Below are positions 40,847 to 49,933 of a stretch of DNA of 64,000 bases, one piece after another; the first letter of the stretch is position 1, and every line of letters begins with the position of its first letter. Under the pieces are notes generated by a model, which worked only from the letters and a program-made list of their open reading frames with translations, made no database searches and was not told the origin of the DNA. The DNA is from Azospirillum lipoferum 4B (GTDB lineage Bacteria; Pseudomonadota; Alphaproteobacteria; Azospirillales; Azospirillaceae), in contig NC_016622.1 in the NCBI RefSeq assembly GCF_000283655.1, positions 2,864,501-2,928,500 on the forward strand. The letters are read 5' to 3'. Position numbers and translations under genes: made by a program.

Positions 40847-41560
40847 TCAATCGGAATAGCGTTCCTCAAGCCACGGGTCGGCGTGGTTGTTGTAGCCGCG
40901 GACCTCCCAATAGCCCTTGCGGTCGCCGGCCAGCAGCTCGATCCGCTTCACCCACTTGGCGCTCTTCCAGAAATACAGCTTGGGCAGCACGATGCGCACC
41001 GGCCCGCCATGGTCGCGGCCGATCGGCTGGCCTTCCCATGTCGTGGCGAGCAGCACGCCGTCGTCGTCGAAATCGGACAGGGCGACGTTGGTGGTGTAGC
41101 CGTCGAAGGAATGGAAGACGACGAAGCGCGCCTCCGGCTTCGGCCGGGTCAGTTCCAGCAGGCGGCGGGCGCTGACGCCCTCCCACCGGTTGTCGTAGCG
41201 CGACCAGGTGGTGACGCAATGGATGTCGGAAACGAAGCTCTCCTGCGGCTGGGCCTGGAAATCCTCCCAGGTCCAGGACAGCGGGTTCTCCACCAGCCCA
41301 TCCACCGCCAGCGTCCAGTTGGCGGTCGTCACCTTCGGCGTGATGCCGAGGTCCAGAACCGGCCAGTCGGTCACCAGCCGCTGGCCGGGCGGCAGCCGGT
41401 CGCGCGCCGGGTCGGCGGCATGGCCGGTCAGGGCGCGGCCGTCGCGGGCCCACTGCTCCTTGGTGGCGACCAGCTTGTCGCGGACGGCACCCTCCTGCTC
41501 GACCTCCCGGCCCGGTTCCGATCCGGTGGTCATGTCCGGTTTGGGGGGTGTATCGCTCAT
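40847..41560 (-). CDS. Sulfite-oxidase-like molybdopterin enzyme
   Basis: This is a 237-aa protein made of the molybdopterin-binding catalytic core of the sulfite oxidase family. The Mo-ligating Cys is Cys115 in SDIHCVTTWSRYDNRWEG. PVRIVLPKLYFWKSAKWVKR and the ending KGYWEVRGYNNHADPWLEER are characteristic of stand-alone YuiH-type members. There is no signal peptide, so it is cytoplasmic unless exported with a partner. No cytochrome or membrane subunit gene is next to it. Substrate unknown. ATG 41560 gives MSDTPPKPDM. Confidence 0.93.
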   Translation of the reverse strand: MSDTPPKPDMTTGSEPGREVEQEGAVRDKLVATKEQWARDGRALTGHAADPARDRLPPGQRLVTDWPVLDLGITPKVTTANWTLAVDGLVENPLSWTWEDFQAQPQESFVSDIHCVTTWSRYDNRWEGVSARRLLELTRPKPEARFVVFHSFDGYTTNVALSDFDDDGVLLATTWEGQPIGRDHGGPVRIVLPKLYFWKSAKWVKRIELLAGDRKGYWEVRGYNNHADPWLEERYSD

Positions 41561-41770
41561 GGCTCGTCCTCTTCTGCGTTTCCGGGGCGTCCGGCAGGGG
41601 TCCCGCTTAAAAAAGGAACAGACAGTCGGGTTGGCAAGCGGAAGCTGGAGACCTAATTTCCCGAAACCCGGCATATTGGAGCCACAGTTCCAGGCCAGGG
41701 TTCCGGCCGGCTGCTTTCCGCCTGCTCCGTTTTCCGCCGCCATCTCCGAGACCACCCGAGTGAATTGCCG

Positions 41771-44152
41771 ATGATCCGGTCCGCAACGCCCGCCGCACCC
41801 TCCCCTGCACATGTATGGGCACGCGCCTGGCGTTTGTTCCTGTCCGGCGGCCTTGCCGTCCTGCTGCTAGCGGCCCTGCTCGCCGGGGCGGGGCCTGCCG
41901 CTCTGGCGGCCTCGCCCGCGCCGGCCGCCGCACCCGTGGCACCCGCTGCCGGCGCTGCCGCACCTGCGGCTGCGGCCCCGGTGGTGGTGGACGAGGCGAC
42001 CGTGCAGCAGCTGGAGGCGCTGGTCGGCACGCTGGAGAACCAGGACGCCCGGTCGCAACTTGTCACGCAGCTGCGCAACCTGATCACCGCCCAGCGCGGG
42101 CTGGCCCAGGCCAAGGAGGCGGAAGGCGAATCGGCGCTGCCGCAGACCATCGGCGCCCGGGCGCTGGCCTTCCTGGCGGCGCGCATGGACGTGGTCAGCC
42201 GCCAGCTGGTGCAGGTCGCCAACGTCTTTTCCGACCTGCCGGGGGCCCTGTCCTGGGTGCAGCGGCAGGTGCAGGACGACATGGCACGCGAGCGCTGGGT
42301 GCAGATCGCCGTCCAGCTGGCGATGATCCTCGGCATCGGCGTCGTGGCCGCCCGCGGCATCTCCTGGCTGCTCGCCCGGCCGCGCCAGGCGCTGGCCGCC
42401 CGCCATGTCGGTTCCACCCTGCTGCGCATCCCCATGCTGCTCGGCCGTGCGGTGCTGGAACTGGCGCCGATCGTCGGCTTCATCGTCGTCGCCTACACCA
42501 TCCTGTCGGTGACCGAACCGGCGCCGCGCGTGCGGCTGGTGGCGCTGGCGGTGGTGAACGCAACGGTCATCACCCAGGCGCTGCTGATCCTGGTGCGGAT
42601 GACCTTCGCTCCCGATGCCCCCAACCTGCGGATCGTCCAGACCAGCGACGTCGGGGCGCGCCGCTGTTACGTCTGGTCGCGCCGCCTGATCGCCGTCGCC
42701 GTCTACGGCTATTTCCTGGCGGAGGGCGCCTATGTGCTCGGCCTGCCGCTGGGCGCCTACGGCGCGCTGTTGAAGCTGTTGGGCGTGGTGCTGGCCGCCA
42801 TGACGATCGCGCTGATCCTGCAGAACCGCGTTGCCGTGGCCGACTGGATGCGCGGCAACCCGCTGTCGGGCGACGGCGACCCGCTGGCCACCGCCCGGCG
42901 CGAGGCGGAAGGGCAGGGGGCGGTCCTGCGCACCGCACGCCGCCGCTTCGCCGAGATCTGGCATGTCCTGGCCATCCTCTATGTCGTGGTGACGCTGGGC
43001 GTCTGGGTGCTGAACGTCTATGGCGGCTTCGAGTATCTGGCCCGCGGCACCACGGTGACGGTGGTGGCGGTGGTGGTGGCCCGGCTGCTGGTGGGCGGGC
43101 TGAACCGGGCGCTGCGCCGCGGCCTGACCATGAACCGCGAACTGGCCGGCAACCTGCCGCAGCTGCACATGCGCGCCTTCCATTATCTCCCCATCGTCCA
43201 GCGCATCGGCAAGGCGGCGATCTGGCTGGTCGCGCTGGGTGTCGCGCTGAACGGCTGGGGCATCGACACGCTGGGTCTGGTCGAATCCGCCTTGGGCCGC
43301 CGCATCGTCGGCAGCGTCATCTCCATCGGCCTGCTGCTGGCCGGCGCCATCGTCGCCTGGGAGGTGGTGAGCGCCATGATCGAGCATTTCCTGACCAGCA
43401 CCGACAGGAACGGCGCGAAGATCGAGCGCAGCGCCCGCATGCGCACCCTGCTGCCGCTGCTGCGCAACGCCTTCCTGATCCTGCTGGTGACGATGGTGTC
43501 GCTGATCACCCTGTCGGAACTGGGCGTGAACATCGCCCCGCTGCTGGCCGGTGCCGGTGTCGTCGGTCTGGCCATCGGTTTCGGATCGCAGACCCTGGTC
43601 AAGGACATCATCACCGGCCTGTTCATCCTGTTCGAGGATTCCATCTCGGTCGGCGACGTGGTCGATGTCGGCGGCGGCCATTCCGGGGTGTGCGAGGCGA
43701 TCTCCATTCGGTCGATCCGGCTGCGCGACACCACGGGTGCGGTGCATTCCATCCCCTTCAGCTCGGTGACGACGGTGAAGAACCTGACCAAGGACTTCTC
43801 CTTCGCCGTCTTCAACGTCAGCGTCGCCTATCACGAGGACCCCGACCATGTGATCGACACGCTGGTGGAACTCGGCAAGGAGATGCAGGTCGATCCGGAA
43901 TTCGCCGCCGACATCCTGGCCCCGCTGGAGGTGATGGGCGTCGACAAGTTCGCCGACTCCGCCATCGTCATCCTCGCCCGCTTCAAGACGCGGCCGATCA
44001 AGCAGTGGGGAGTCCAGCGCGCCTTCAACAAGAAGATGAAGAAGCGCTTCGACGAGCTTGGCATCGAGATCCCGTTCCCGCACATGCAGGTGGTGGCCGG
44101 CAGCCGGCCGCAGGACCGCGCGCTGGCGGAGGCGCTCAGCCAGGGATCGTGA
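41771..44152 (+). CDS. Large MscS-family mechanosensitive channel
   Basis: This is a 793-aa inner-membrane channel with a periplasmic N-terminus. A signal peptide (about residues 1-45, ending LAA) precedes an Ala/Pro-rich stretch and a helical periplasmic domain, and about ten further membrane helices follow. The MscS core is at the C-terminus: LGVNIAPLLAGAGVVGLAIG (pore helix), QTLVKDIITGLFILFEDSIS, and the vestibule. It gates on membrane tension to release solutes at hypo-osmotic shock. It is divergent from the sulfite-oxidase-like gene. Confidence 0.95.
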   Translation: MIRSATPAAPSPAHVWARAWRLFLSGGLAVLLLAALLAGAGPAALAASPAPAAAPVAPAAGAAAPAAAAPVVVDEATVQQLEALVGTLENQDARSQLVTQLRNLITAQRGLAQAKEAEGESALPQTIGARALAFLAARMDVVSRQLVQVANVFSDLPGALSWVQRQVQDDMARERWVQIAVQLAMILGIGVVAARGISWLLARPRQALAARHVGSTLLRIPMLLGRAVLELAPIVGFIVVAYTILSVTEPAPRVRLVALAVVNATVITQALLILVRMTFAPDAPNLRIVQTSDVGARRCYVWSRRLIAVAVYGYFLAEGAYVLGLPLGAYGALLKLLGVVLAAMTIALILQNRVAVADWMRGNPLSGDGDPLATARREAEGQGAVLRTARRRFAEIWHVLAILYVVVTLGVWVLNVYGGFEYLARGTTVTVVAVVVARLLVGGLNRALRRGLTMNRELAGNLPQLHMRAFHYLPIVQRIGKAAIWLVALGVALNGWGIDTLGLVESALGRRIVGSVISIGLLLAGAIVAWEVVSAMIEHFLTSTDRNGAKIERSARMRTLLPLLRNAFLILLVTMVSLITLSELGVNIAPLLAGAGVVGLAIGFGSQTLVKDIITGLFILFEDSISVGDVVDVGGGHSGVCEAISIRSIRLRDTTGAVHSIPFSSVTTVKNLTKDFSFAVFNVSVAYHEDPDHVIDTLVELGKEMQVDPEFAADILAPLEVMGVDKFADSAIVILARFKTRPIKQWGVQRAFNKKMKKRFDELGIEIPFPHMQVVAGSRPQDRALAEALSQGS

Positions 44153-44163
44153 CGCGGGTGCCC

Positions 44164-44191
44164 GCCCCGGCCGGCCTTACCCGGCCGGGGC
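44164..44191. terminator. Perfect 11-bp hairpin between convergent mscS and DUF2244
   Basis: GCCCCGGCCGG (44164-44174) pairs perfectly with CCGGCCGGGGC (44181-44191) around CCTTAC. The loop holds the TAA stop of the DUF2244 gene (44177-44179) and the stem covers its final codons. No T-run follows on either strand, so it may be a hairpin that stabilises mRNA ends or a rho-dependent or overlapping terminator. Confidence 0.55.
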
Positions 44192-44782
44192 CGGCGGGCA
44201 GGGCGGGCGGCGCCAGCGGCGCAATGCGTCGTCCAGCGCGCGGGCGAAACTGGAGCGTTCGTCCGGCGTCAGGAAGCTGCCGACGCCGACCGACTGGCCG
44301 TGCGAGGTCAGCGTCACCTGACCCGCCGGACCGCTGCGGTCGTGGTCGGCGTGCTCGGTGTGGGTGATCCGCAGCCAGTGGGGATGGAAGGACCAGCGAC
44401 GCTCCGGCGCCTTCCAGTGGACCCGCTGCACCGTCAGGGAGGTTTCGGTCAGCCGCACCCGCTCATACTGGCGGGCGGAGCGGTAGCTGACGCGGAAGGC
44501 CAGCCACAGCGCCAGCACGTCCAAACCGCAGAAGGGCACCACCGGCCAGGCGCCATTGGCGACGAAGATGCCGGCGACGACCAGATTCAGCAGGATCACC
44601 ACCGCCATCAGCACCCGGTAGCCGCTACGGCCCAGGCTGCGGTGGGGATGGAGGATGGCATCGAAGAACACGCGCACGGAACCGCTGCCGGCGTGGTCCC
44701 CCCGGGGAGCGTCGCCGGCCTGACCGTCCGGCTGGCCATGGGGCTGGTCGCCGGGCCGGGAATCGGAGATGTCGATGGGCAT
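44177..44782 (-). CDS. DUF2244 membrane protein
   Basis: This is a 201-aa protein of the DUF2244 family. A Gly/Asp/His-rich N-terminus is followed by FFDAILHPHRSLGRSGYRVL, two membrane helices (about residues 58-98; VLMAVVILLNLVVAGIF and VVPFCGLDVLALWLAF), and a soluble domain with VHWKAPERRWSFHPHWLRIT. Function is unknown in the family. It overlaps a strong hairpin at its 3' end. ATG 44782. Confidence 0.87.
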   Translation of the reverse strand: MPIDISDSRPGDQPHGQPDGQAGDAPRGDHAGSGSVRVFFDAILHPHRSLGRSGYRVLMAVVILLNLVVAGIFVANGAWPVVPFCGLDVLALWLAFRVSYRSARQYERVRLTETSLTVQRVHWKAPERRWSFHPHWLRITHTEHADHDRSGPAGQVTLTSHGQSVGVGSFLTPDERSSFARALDDALRRWRRPPCPPAPAG

Positions 44783-44851
44783 GGCGGCAATGGTAGACGA
44801 CCCAGGGGCTGCTGGAAAGCGCCCTGCCGAGCAAGCGCTGGAATGGCGGGG

Positions 44852-45328
44852 TTATGCCGCCTTCGACACCATCGGCACCACGCCGCCGTGCAGCACCCAG
44901 GCCATGGCGCTGTCCATCCTGGCGAGACGGTCGGTCGGCATCCCGCCGGCGGGATCCTCTTCCAGCGCATCTGCGGCATCGCCTGCCGCCTGAACGAAGA
45001 TCCGCGCCTGATCGTTGATGTCGGCGGCGATCATCGCATCGGCCATCACCGAGGCCCAGTGCCAGTCGGTCATCACCACCGCGCAGCGCAGCTGACCGCA
45101 GCGCCGGGCCAGCTTCATCAAGGCGACAACGATCTCGGGCCGGAAGTCAGCGATTTCGAAACGGTCGAATTCGATCAGGCTACTCCATGGCGTGCCGCGG
45201 TTGCCCAGATTTGCGCACTGCACCTCCACCTGCCGGGCGACGTCATCGCGCTGGTCGATGGACAGCGAGCCCTGCAACCGGACATGCAGTCCCCAGTCCT
45301 TGATTTCAACAAGATAAGCAGTGGTCAT
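44852..45328 (-). CDS. SpoIIAA/STAS-like hypothetical protein
   Basis: This is a 158-aa protein I do not recognise with certainty. The pattern MTTAYLVEIKDWGLHVRLQG, TPWSSLIEFDRFEIADFRPE and LRCAVVMTDWHWASVMADAM suggests a SpoIIAA-like alpha/beta fold, and such proteins may bind lipid or act as anti-anti-sigma-like adaptors. The C-terminal part is less typical. It lies 69 bp upstream of DUF2244 on the same strand and is divergent from nth. Confidence 0.65.
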   Translation of the reverse strand: MTTAYLVEIKDWGLHVRLQGSLSIDQRDDVARQVEVQCANLGNRGTPWSSLIEFDRFEIADFRPEIVVALMKLARRCGQLRCAVVMTDWHWASVMADAMIAADINDQARIFVQAAGDAADALEEDPAGGMPTDRLARMDSAMAWVLHGGVVPMVSKAA

Positions 45329-45622
45329 ATCACTATACCCTTATCCGGACCGAGCGTTACAACCAAAAAGGATAATGGTTCAATCGTAGGCATTCGGCCG
45401 GTGTCTTGCCGACGAGCAAATCATATGCCACCACCGGATATGGAGAGAAGCGCCATTTCTGCGACGAATTCTGTTGGATTGGTGTGAATTTTCTCCAGTT
45501 CTGTCGCAATCTGCGATGCAGTGCTGCAGTTTGAATCGGCTGACCGATCCCGCCGCGGCCCAACTCCGCCCACCGCCGGCGGCGCTGGCGCAACCCCGGC
45601 CGTTGCGGCTATGGTGGCGGCC
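45329..45622. other. Divergent intergenic region before nth
   Basis: These 294 bp between the STAS-like gene and nth are AT-richer than their surroundings around 45420-45520 and hold no convincing gene. Promoters for both sides should lie here. A short open frame on the minus strand has non-protein-like, Arg/Gln-rich composition and no ribosome site. Confidence 0.5.
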
Positions 45623-46258
45623 ATGAAGCCCGCCGCCGTCCAGGAATTCTTCCGCCGTCTGTCCGCCGCCAACCCGGAACCCCGGAGCGAGCTGGAATAC
45701 GTCAATCCTTACACGCTGCTGGTCGCCGTCGTGCTGTCGGCCCAGGCGACCGACGTCGGCGTGAACAAGGCCACCGGCCCGCTGTTCAAGGTCGTCACCA
45801 CGCCCGAACAGATGGTGGCGCTCGGCGAGGAAGGCCTGCGCCGGTACATCAAGACCATCGGCCTGTTCAACACCAAGGCCAAGAACGTCATCCGCCTGTC
45901 GGAACTGCTGATCGAACGCCATGGCGGCGAGGTGCCGCGCGACCGCGAGGCGCTGGAACAGCTTCCCGGCGTCGGCCGCAAGACTGCCAACGTCGTCCTG
46001 AACGTCGCCTTCGGGGAGGAGACCATCGCGGTCGACACCCACATCTTCCGCGTCGGCAACCGTACCGGGCTCGCTCCCGGCAAGACGCCGGACGCGGTGG
46101 AGGCCAAGCTGCTGAAGGCGGTGCCGAAGCTCTACCGCCGCCATGCCCACCATTGGCTGATCCTGCACGGCCGCTATGTCTGCAAGGCCCGCAAGCCCGA
46201 CTGCCCGATCTGCCCGGTGGCCGACCTCTGCGCCTTCAAGGACAAGGTCATCGCCTGA
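45623..46258 (+). CDS. nth: Endonuclease III
   Basis: Nth is a DNA glycosylase/AP lyase for oxidised pyrimidines. It is 211 aa, the same length as E. coli Nth, with Lys120 (LPGVGRKTANVV) and Asp138 (AVDTHIFRV) at the standard positions, which fixes the start at 45623. The 4Fe-4S cluster binds CKARKPDCPICPVADLC (C-X6-C-X2-C-X5-C). An ATG at 45611 is in frame but gives an extra MVAA. It ends before the bidirectional terminator at 46288. Confidence 0.97.
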   Translation: MKPAAVQEFFRRLSAANPEPRSELEYVNPYTLLVAVVLSAQATDVGVNKATGPLFKVVTTPEQMVALGEEGLRRYIKTIGLFNTKAKNVIRLSELLIERHGGEVPRDREALEQLPGVGRKTANVVLNVAFGEETIAVDTHIFRVGNRTGLAPGKTPDAVEAKLLKAVPKLYRRHAHHWLILHGRYVCKARKPDCPICPVADLCAFKDKVIA

Positions 46259-46287
46259 AGGCTGCCCCACGGGCGAAATCGGGACAG

Positions 46288-46324
46288 GAAAAAGCCCGGC
46301 ATGGCGGGAGCCAGCCGGGCGTTT
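46288..46324. terminator. Bidirectional terminator between nth and bactofilin gene
   Basis: GCCCGGC (46294-46300) pairs with GCCGGGC (46314-46320), with a further TGGC/GCCA inner stem. A GTTTT follows on the plus strand and TTTTTCC on the minus strand, so it can serve both converging genes. Confidence 0.88.
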
Positions 46325-46340
46325 TCGCGTTCGCTGCGGT

Positions 46341-47201
46341 TCAGACCGCTTCGGCCGTCGGAGCCTGCTCGACCTGCGCCGGGGCGATGACCGGCGCGGC
46401 GGCCGGCCTGGTGCCCGTGCTGTAGAGCTGGATGTCGCCGATCAGCTGGCCGCCGGCATCGACCGACAGCTCGCCGAAGCGGATCGAGCCGGTGATCTTG
46501 CCGGTGGAGCGCACGGTCAGACGGCCGCGGACGGCGATGTCGCCCTCGAACCGGCCGGCGATGTCGGCTTCCTCGATGTCGACCGAGCCCTTGAACAGCC
46601 CGGTCTCCGCGATCTCGACCAGACGGCCTTCGCGCAGCTTGGCCTCCACCGTGCCCTCGACCACCAGAACGTCGCAGGACCCGATCTCGCCGGTCAGGGA
46701 GATGTCGCGGCCGACGGTCAGGCGGCGCTGTTCCGGCATGGCCGGGGCGACCGGGGCGGGCGGAACCGGAGCGGCGGCGGCCGGGGCGGCCGGGGTGGCG
46801 ATGGGCATCGACGGCTGGCGCGGGGCGGCGCCCGGCATGTCGACGACGCGGCGCGGAACATCGGTCTTGAAACCGGCGCCGGGCACGGACGGCGCGGTCG
46901 GAGGCTTGGGAATGCTGTTCATGTCGGGTCCCTTCGAGGCGGAAGGCATATCGGGATAAGCCGGTGCGGCGTGCTGCGCGTCGGTCAGGGCATGGGCCAT
47001 GCTGGGTGCGGCGGCGCCTGCCGCGACGGCGGAGGTCGGGTCGCCGCCCTGCATGTTGCCTGGAACCTGATTGTTCAGCGAGGCGAGCGGCGACGAGACG
47101 GCGCCGGCCTCGCCCGGTGCGTAGGGACGGGCACCCGGCTGCGGTGGGGCGGGGCTGTCGGCCTTGGGAGCGGCGGGCGGAGTCTTTCGTCCGAACAGCA
47201 T
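46341..47201 (-). CDS. Bactofilin with long Pro/Ala-rich N-terminus
   Basis: Bactofilins are nucleotide-free cytoskeletal proteins that polymerise by a short beta-helix. It is 286 aa. The first 150 residues are low complexity (Pro, Ala, Gly), and the beta-helix domain spans about residues 158-262 (RRLTVGRDISLTGEIGSCDV, then VVEGTVEAKLREGRLVEIAE and GDIAVRGRLTVRSTG). The C-tail is again Pro/Ala-rich. ATG 47201 has GGGGGA upstream. It is convergent with nth and follows the EI24 gene by 135 bp on the same strand. Confidence 0.88.
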   Translation of the reverse strand: MLFGRKTPPAAPKADSPAPPQPGARPYAPGEAGAVSSPLASLNNQVPGNMQGGDPTSAVAAGAAAPSMAHALTDAQHAAPAYPDMPSASKGPDMNSIPKPPTAPSVPGAGFKTDVPRRVVDMPGAAPRQPSMPIATPAAPAAAAPVPPAPVAPAMPEQRRLTVGRDISLTGEIGSCDVLVVEGTVEAKLREGRLVEIAETGLFKGSVDIEEADIAGRFEGDIAVRGRLTVRSTGKITGSIRFGELSVDAGGQLIGDIQLYSTGTRPAAAPVIAPAQVEQAPTAEAV

Positions 47202-47336
47202 GAGCGGTTCCCCCAATCTGGACATACGGGTGACGGGATGGGCCGGAGGGCTGGAGGCCCGGTGCCGGAAGGGCGCCGCCGGGTGGGCGACCAAGGCGGG
47301 CGACCCCAGGCGGGCGACGATGTGCGGCCGTGCCGC

Positions 47337-48032
47337 CTAGCGGCGTATCACGGTCGTCCGGCCCGCCGCAAGGGGAGCCGACATGGACTGTAGGACATGA
47401 ACCATGAAGGCGCTGGCGACGACCGGGACAAGCAAATTGACGAAGGGGATTGTCGAAAGAAAGGCGATGGCGACCCCGGCCAAAAAAGGTTTCAGCGGCC
47501 GGGCCCGCCGCAGCATCCGCGCCGACATCCGGTCCAGCCGCCGGTGGGCGACCATCTCGAAATACTCCCGCCCCAGCAGATAGCCGTTGACGGTGTAGAA
47601 GACGATCAGGTTCAGGCCCGGCGCGAAGATGTAGATCGGCAGCGCCACCAGGTTGATCGCCAGAACCAGCAGCAGGAAGCGCAGCGCCGTCCCCAGCTCC
47701 TCCATCAGGCCGGCCTGGCGCGGGGCGGGCAGGGCGGGATAGTGGCGCGCCTCCACCCGTTCGACCACTTCGTCCAGGAAGAAGCTCGACACCATGCCGA
47801 CGGTGGCCGGGAACAGCAGCCACGCCACCACCAGAACCCCCAGCCCGCCCAGCAGGTCGATGATGGTGTCGAGCCAGACATAGCCGCTGAGCGGCGTCAC
47901 CGACAGCGCCCACCATGCCCCGCCGGCCAGCAGCGCATAGGCAAGCGCCGAAACGAACACCCCGGTCCACACCACCCGGCGCACGCGGGGATCGGACAGC
48001 TGGGAGAAGGCGAGCAGAAGGGCGCGGATCAT
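47337..48032 (-). CDS. EI24/CysZ-like membrane protein
   Basis: This is a 231-aa integral membrane protein with four to six helices. VSSFFLDEVVERVEARHYPA, the ARQAGLMEEL-like APRQAGLMEELGTALRFLLL, and GREYFEMVAHRRLDRM fit the EI24/CysZ family; CysZ members take up sulfate, while the role of bacterial EI24 members in general is unclear. ATG 48032 (MIRALLLAFSQLSDPRV) is preferred over an upstream ATG at 48083. It is divergent from the PfkB kinase gene. Confidence 0.85.
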   Translation of the reverse strand: MIRALLLAFSQLSDPRVRRVVWTGVFVSALAYALLAGGAWWALSVTPLSGYVWLDTIIDLLGGLGVLVVAWLLFPATVGMVSSFFLDEVVERVEARHYPALPAPRQAGLMEELGTALRFLLLVLAINLVALPIYIFAPGLNLIVFYTVNGYLLGREYFEMVAHRRLDRMSARMLRRARPLKPFLAGVAIAFLSTIPFVNLLVPVVASAFMVHVLQSMSAPLAAGRTTVIRR

Positions 48033-48234
48033 CGACGGTCCCTGACACTGGTGTGGGAAAGAGCGGTTGGCAGCCGCCCGCATATCTACGGTGGCCGGGG
48101 TCCGGCTTCCAGATCCGGGCGCGGTAATTCGCCTCTCCGGCTGCCCTATGCGGGGCTGCGCTTGTGATGCGGGCGGCGGCGGCTATACTCGCGCCGCAAC
48201 ATCGCCTTCATCGCCAGACCTGTCAGGAGAGCCC

Positions 48235-49230
48235 ATGGCCACGTCTGCCTACGACGTCACCGGCATCGGCAACGCCATCGTGGACGTGATCGCCCACGCC
48301 GACGACGCCTTTCTCGCCGCCAACACCATCGAGAAGGGGGCGATGACGCTGATCGACGCCGCCCGTGCCGAGGAGCTGTACGGCCGCATGGGTCCGGGCG
48401 TCGAGGTCTCCGGCGGCTCGGCGGGCAACACCATGGCGGGCATCGCCATGCTGGGCGGCCGCGGCGCCTATATCGGCAAGGTCGCCAAGGACCAGCTGGG
48501 CGACGTGTTCCGCCACGACATCCGTGCCTCGGGCGTCGCCTTCGACAGCGCGCCGCTGGTGGCCGGGGCGCCGACCGCGCGCTGCCTGATCCTGGTCACG
48601 CCCGACGCCCAGCGCTCGATGAACACCTATCTCGGCGCCTGCGTGGAGCTGGGTCCGGAGGACATCGACGAGGCGCTGATCGCCGGCTCGCAGGTGACCT
48701 ATCTGGAAGGCTATCTCTGGGATCCGCCCCGTGCCAAGGAGGCCTTCCGCAAGGCGGCGGAGATCGCCCATGCCGCCGGCCGAAAGGTGTCGCTGTCGCT
48801 GTCCGACAGTTTCTGCGTCCACCGTCACCATGCCGAGTTCGTCGATCTGGTGGAACGCCACGTCGACATCCTGTTCGCCAACGAGCACGAGATCGGCGCC
48901 CTCTATGGCACCGACCGCTTCGAGGACGCGCTGGCCGCGGTGAAGCGGCTGGGCAAGACCGCGGCGCTGACCCGCAGCGAGAAGGGCGCCGTCATCGTCT
49001 CCGGCGGCGAGGTGGTCGAAGTCGCGGCGGAGCCGGTCGAGCGTGTGGTCGACACCACCGGCGCCGGCGACCTCTATGCCTCCGGCTTCCTGTTCGGCTA
49101 CACCCGCGGCCTGTCGCCTGCGGTCTGCGGCCGTCTGGGCGCAATCGCCGCGGCGGAGATCATCAGCCATGTCGGCGCCCGGCCGGAGGTGAACCTGCGA
49201 GACCTCGTCGCTTCGAAGGGCGTCCTGTAA
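48235..49230 (+). CDS. PfkB-family (adenosine kinase-type) sugar kinase
   Basis: This is a 331-aa ribokinase-fold enzyme. The N-terminal part has SGGSAGNTMAGIAMLGGRGA, and the catalytic/anion-hole signature is DTTGAGDLYASGFLFGYTRG, with the catalytic Asp in GAGD. The DILFANEHEIGALYG segment is typical of the adenosine-kinase subgroup, so adenosine or another nucleoside is likely. ATG 48235 has aggaga upstream. It ends before a short GCGAATTG/CAATTCGC hairpin (49233-49253). Confidence 0.92.
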   Translation: MATSAYDVTGIGNAIVDVIAHADDAFLAANTIEKGAMTLIDAARAEELYGRMGPGVEVSGGSAGNTMAGIAMLGGRGAYIGKVAKDQLGDVFRHDIRASGVAFDSAPLVAGAPTARCLILVTPDAQRSMNTYLGACVELGPEDIDEALIAGSQVTYLEGYLWDPPRAKEAFRKAAEIAHAAGRKVSLSLSDSFCVHRHHAEFVDLVERHVDILFANEHEIGALYGTDRFEDALAAVKRLGKTAALTRSEKGAVIVSGGEVVEVAAEPVERVVDTTGAGDLYASGFLFGYTRGLSPAVCGRLGAIAAAEIISHVGARPEVNLRDLVASKGVL

Positions 49231-49308
49231 GCGCGAATTGCGCGTCAATTCGCAACCACGTTGCCGGCCGCGTTGCATTCTGCGACTGCGGCCGGTTCCG
49301 TTTTCCGG

Positions 49309-49788
49309 CTAATTGAGCTGGTCGTCCACCACCGGGCGTTCCGGCACGGTGATCCTGGCGCACAGCAGCGCCATCGCCGTCCCGCTGTCCGGAGCGGCCA
49401 CCGCCCAGCGTTCCGGCCGGTCCTGCCGCGGGACGGTGAGCAGCCACAGCCGGTCCTTGTCGCCGAACCGCTCGTTCAGCAGCGTGTATTCCCTGGGGCC
49501 GTGGCGGCGAAGATCGTTCAGCCTGCTCTGCAGTTCCGCCGCCTGCGTGGCGCGCACGGCGATGGCCTCTTCCGTCTGGCGCAGTTCGGCCTCATGGCGG
49601 CGCATGTCGCGTCGCAGCGCCTCGGTGGTCTGGGTCAGCTCCGTCCGGCCCTGGCGCAGCTGCGCCTTGCGGCGCTGGACGGCGGCGATCCGGTGGCCGA
49701 TCCGGATGATCGACACGGTGATCCAGCTGAGGCAGGCCAGCAGGATCACCATCTCCAGGACAAGCAGCAGCGGCGCATCCGATGTCAT
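49309..49788 (-). CDS. Membrane-anchored coiled-coil protein, unrecognised
   Basis: This is a 159-aa protein I do not recognise. A single N-terminal membrane helix (LLLVLEMVILLACLSWITVSI) is followed by a coiled coil of about residues 35-95 (RKAQLRQGRTELTQTTEALR, LRQTEEAIAVRATQAAELQS). A short C-terminal domain (RLWLLTVPRQDRPERWAVAA) follows. It is divergently arranged with the similar-looking gene at 49934 and convergent with the PfkB kinase. Confidence 0.75.
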   Translation of the reverse strand: MTSDAPLLLVLEMVILLACLSWITVSIIRIGHRIAAVQRRKAQLRQGRTELTQTTEALRRDMRRHEAELRQTEEAIAVRATQAAELQSRLNDLRRHGPREYTLLNERFGDKDRLWLLTVPRQDRPERWAVAAPDSGTAMALLCARITVPERPVVDDQLN

Positions 49789-49933
49789 TCCCGCCTCTCC
49801 AGTCCGGTGCGGCCCTCGCGTAACCTTTCGTCCATCCGTTCCTCCGGCACGCTCCTTGCTGCGAGCTTCTCTATCGGCGCTTCAGCAATGGACGTGCCAA
49901 GGGCAAGCATGAAGGCACAGGAATGGTGCGGTG

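Noticed and set aside
41867-44083. Long minus-strand open frame antisense to the MscS gene
   Set aside because: It is His/Gln/Asp-rich, typical of a GC-rich shadow, and the plus-strand channel has clear domains.
45357-45593. Minus-strand 78-codon open frame before nth
   Set aside because: It has no ribosome site and residues are Arg/Gln-rich without a recognisable pattern.
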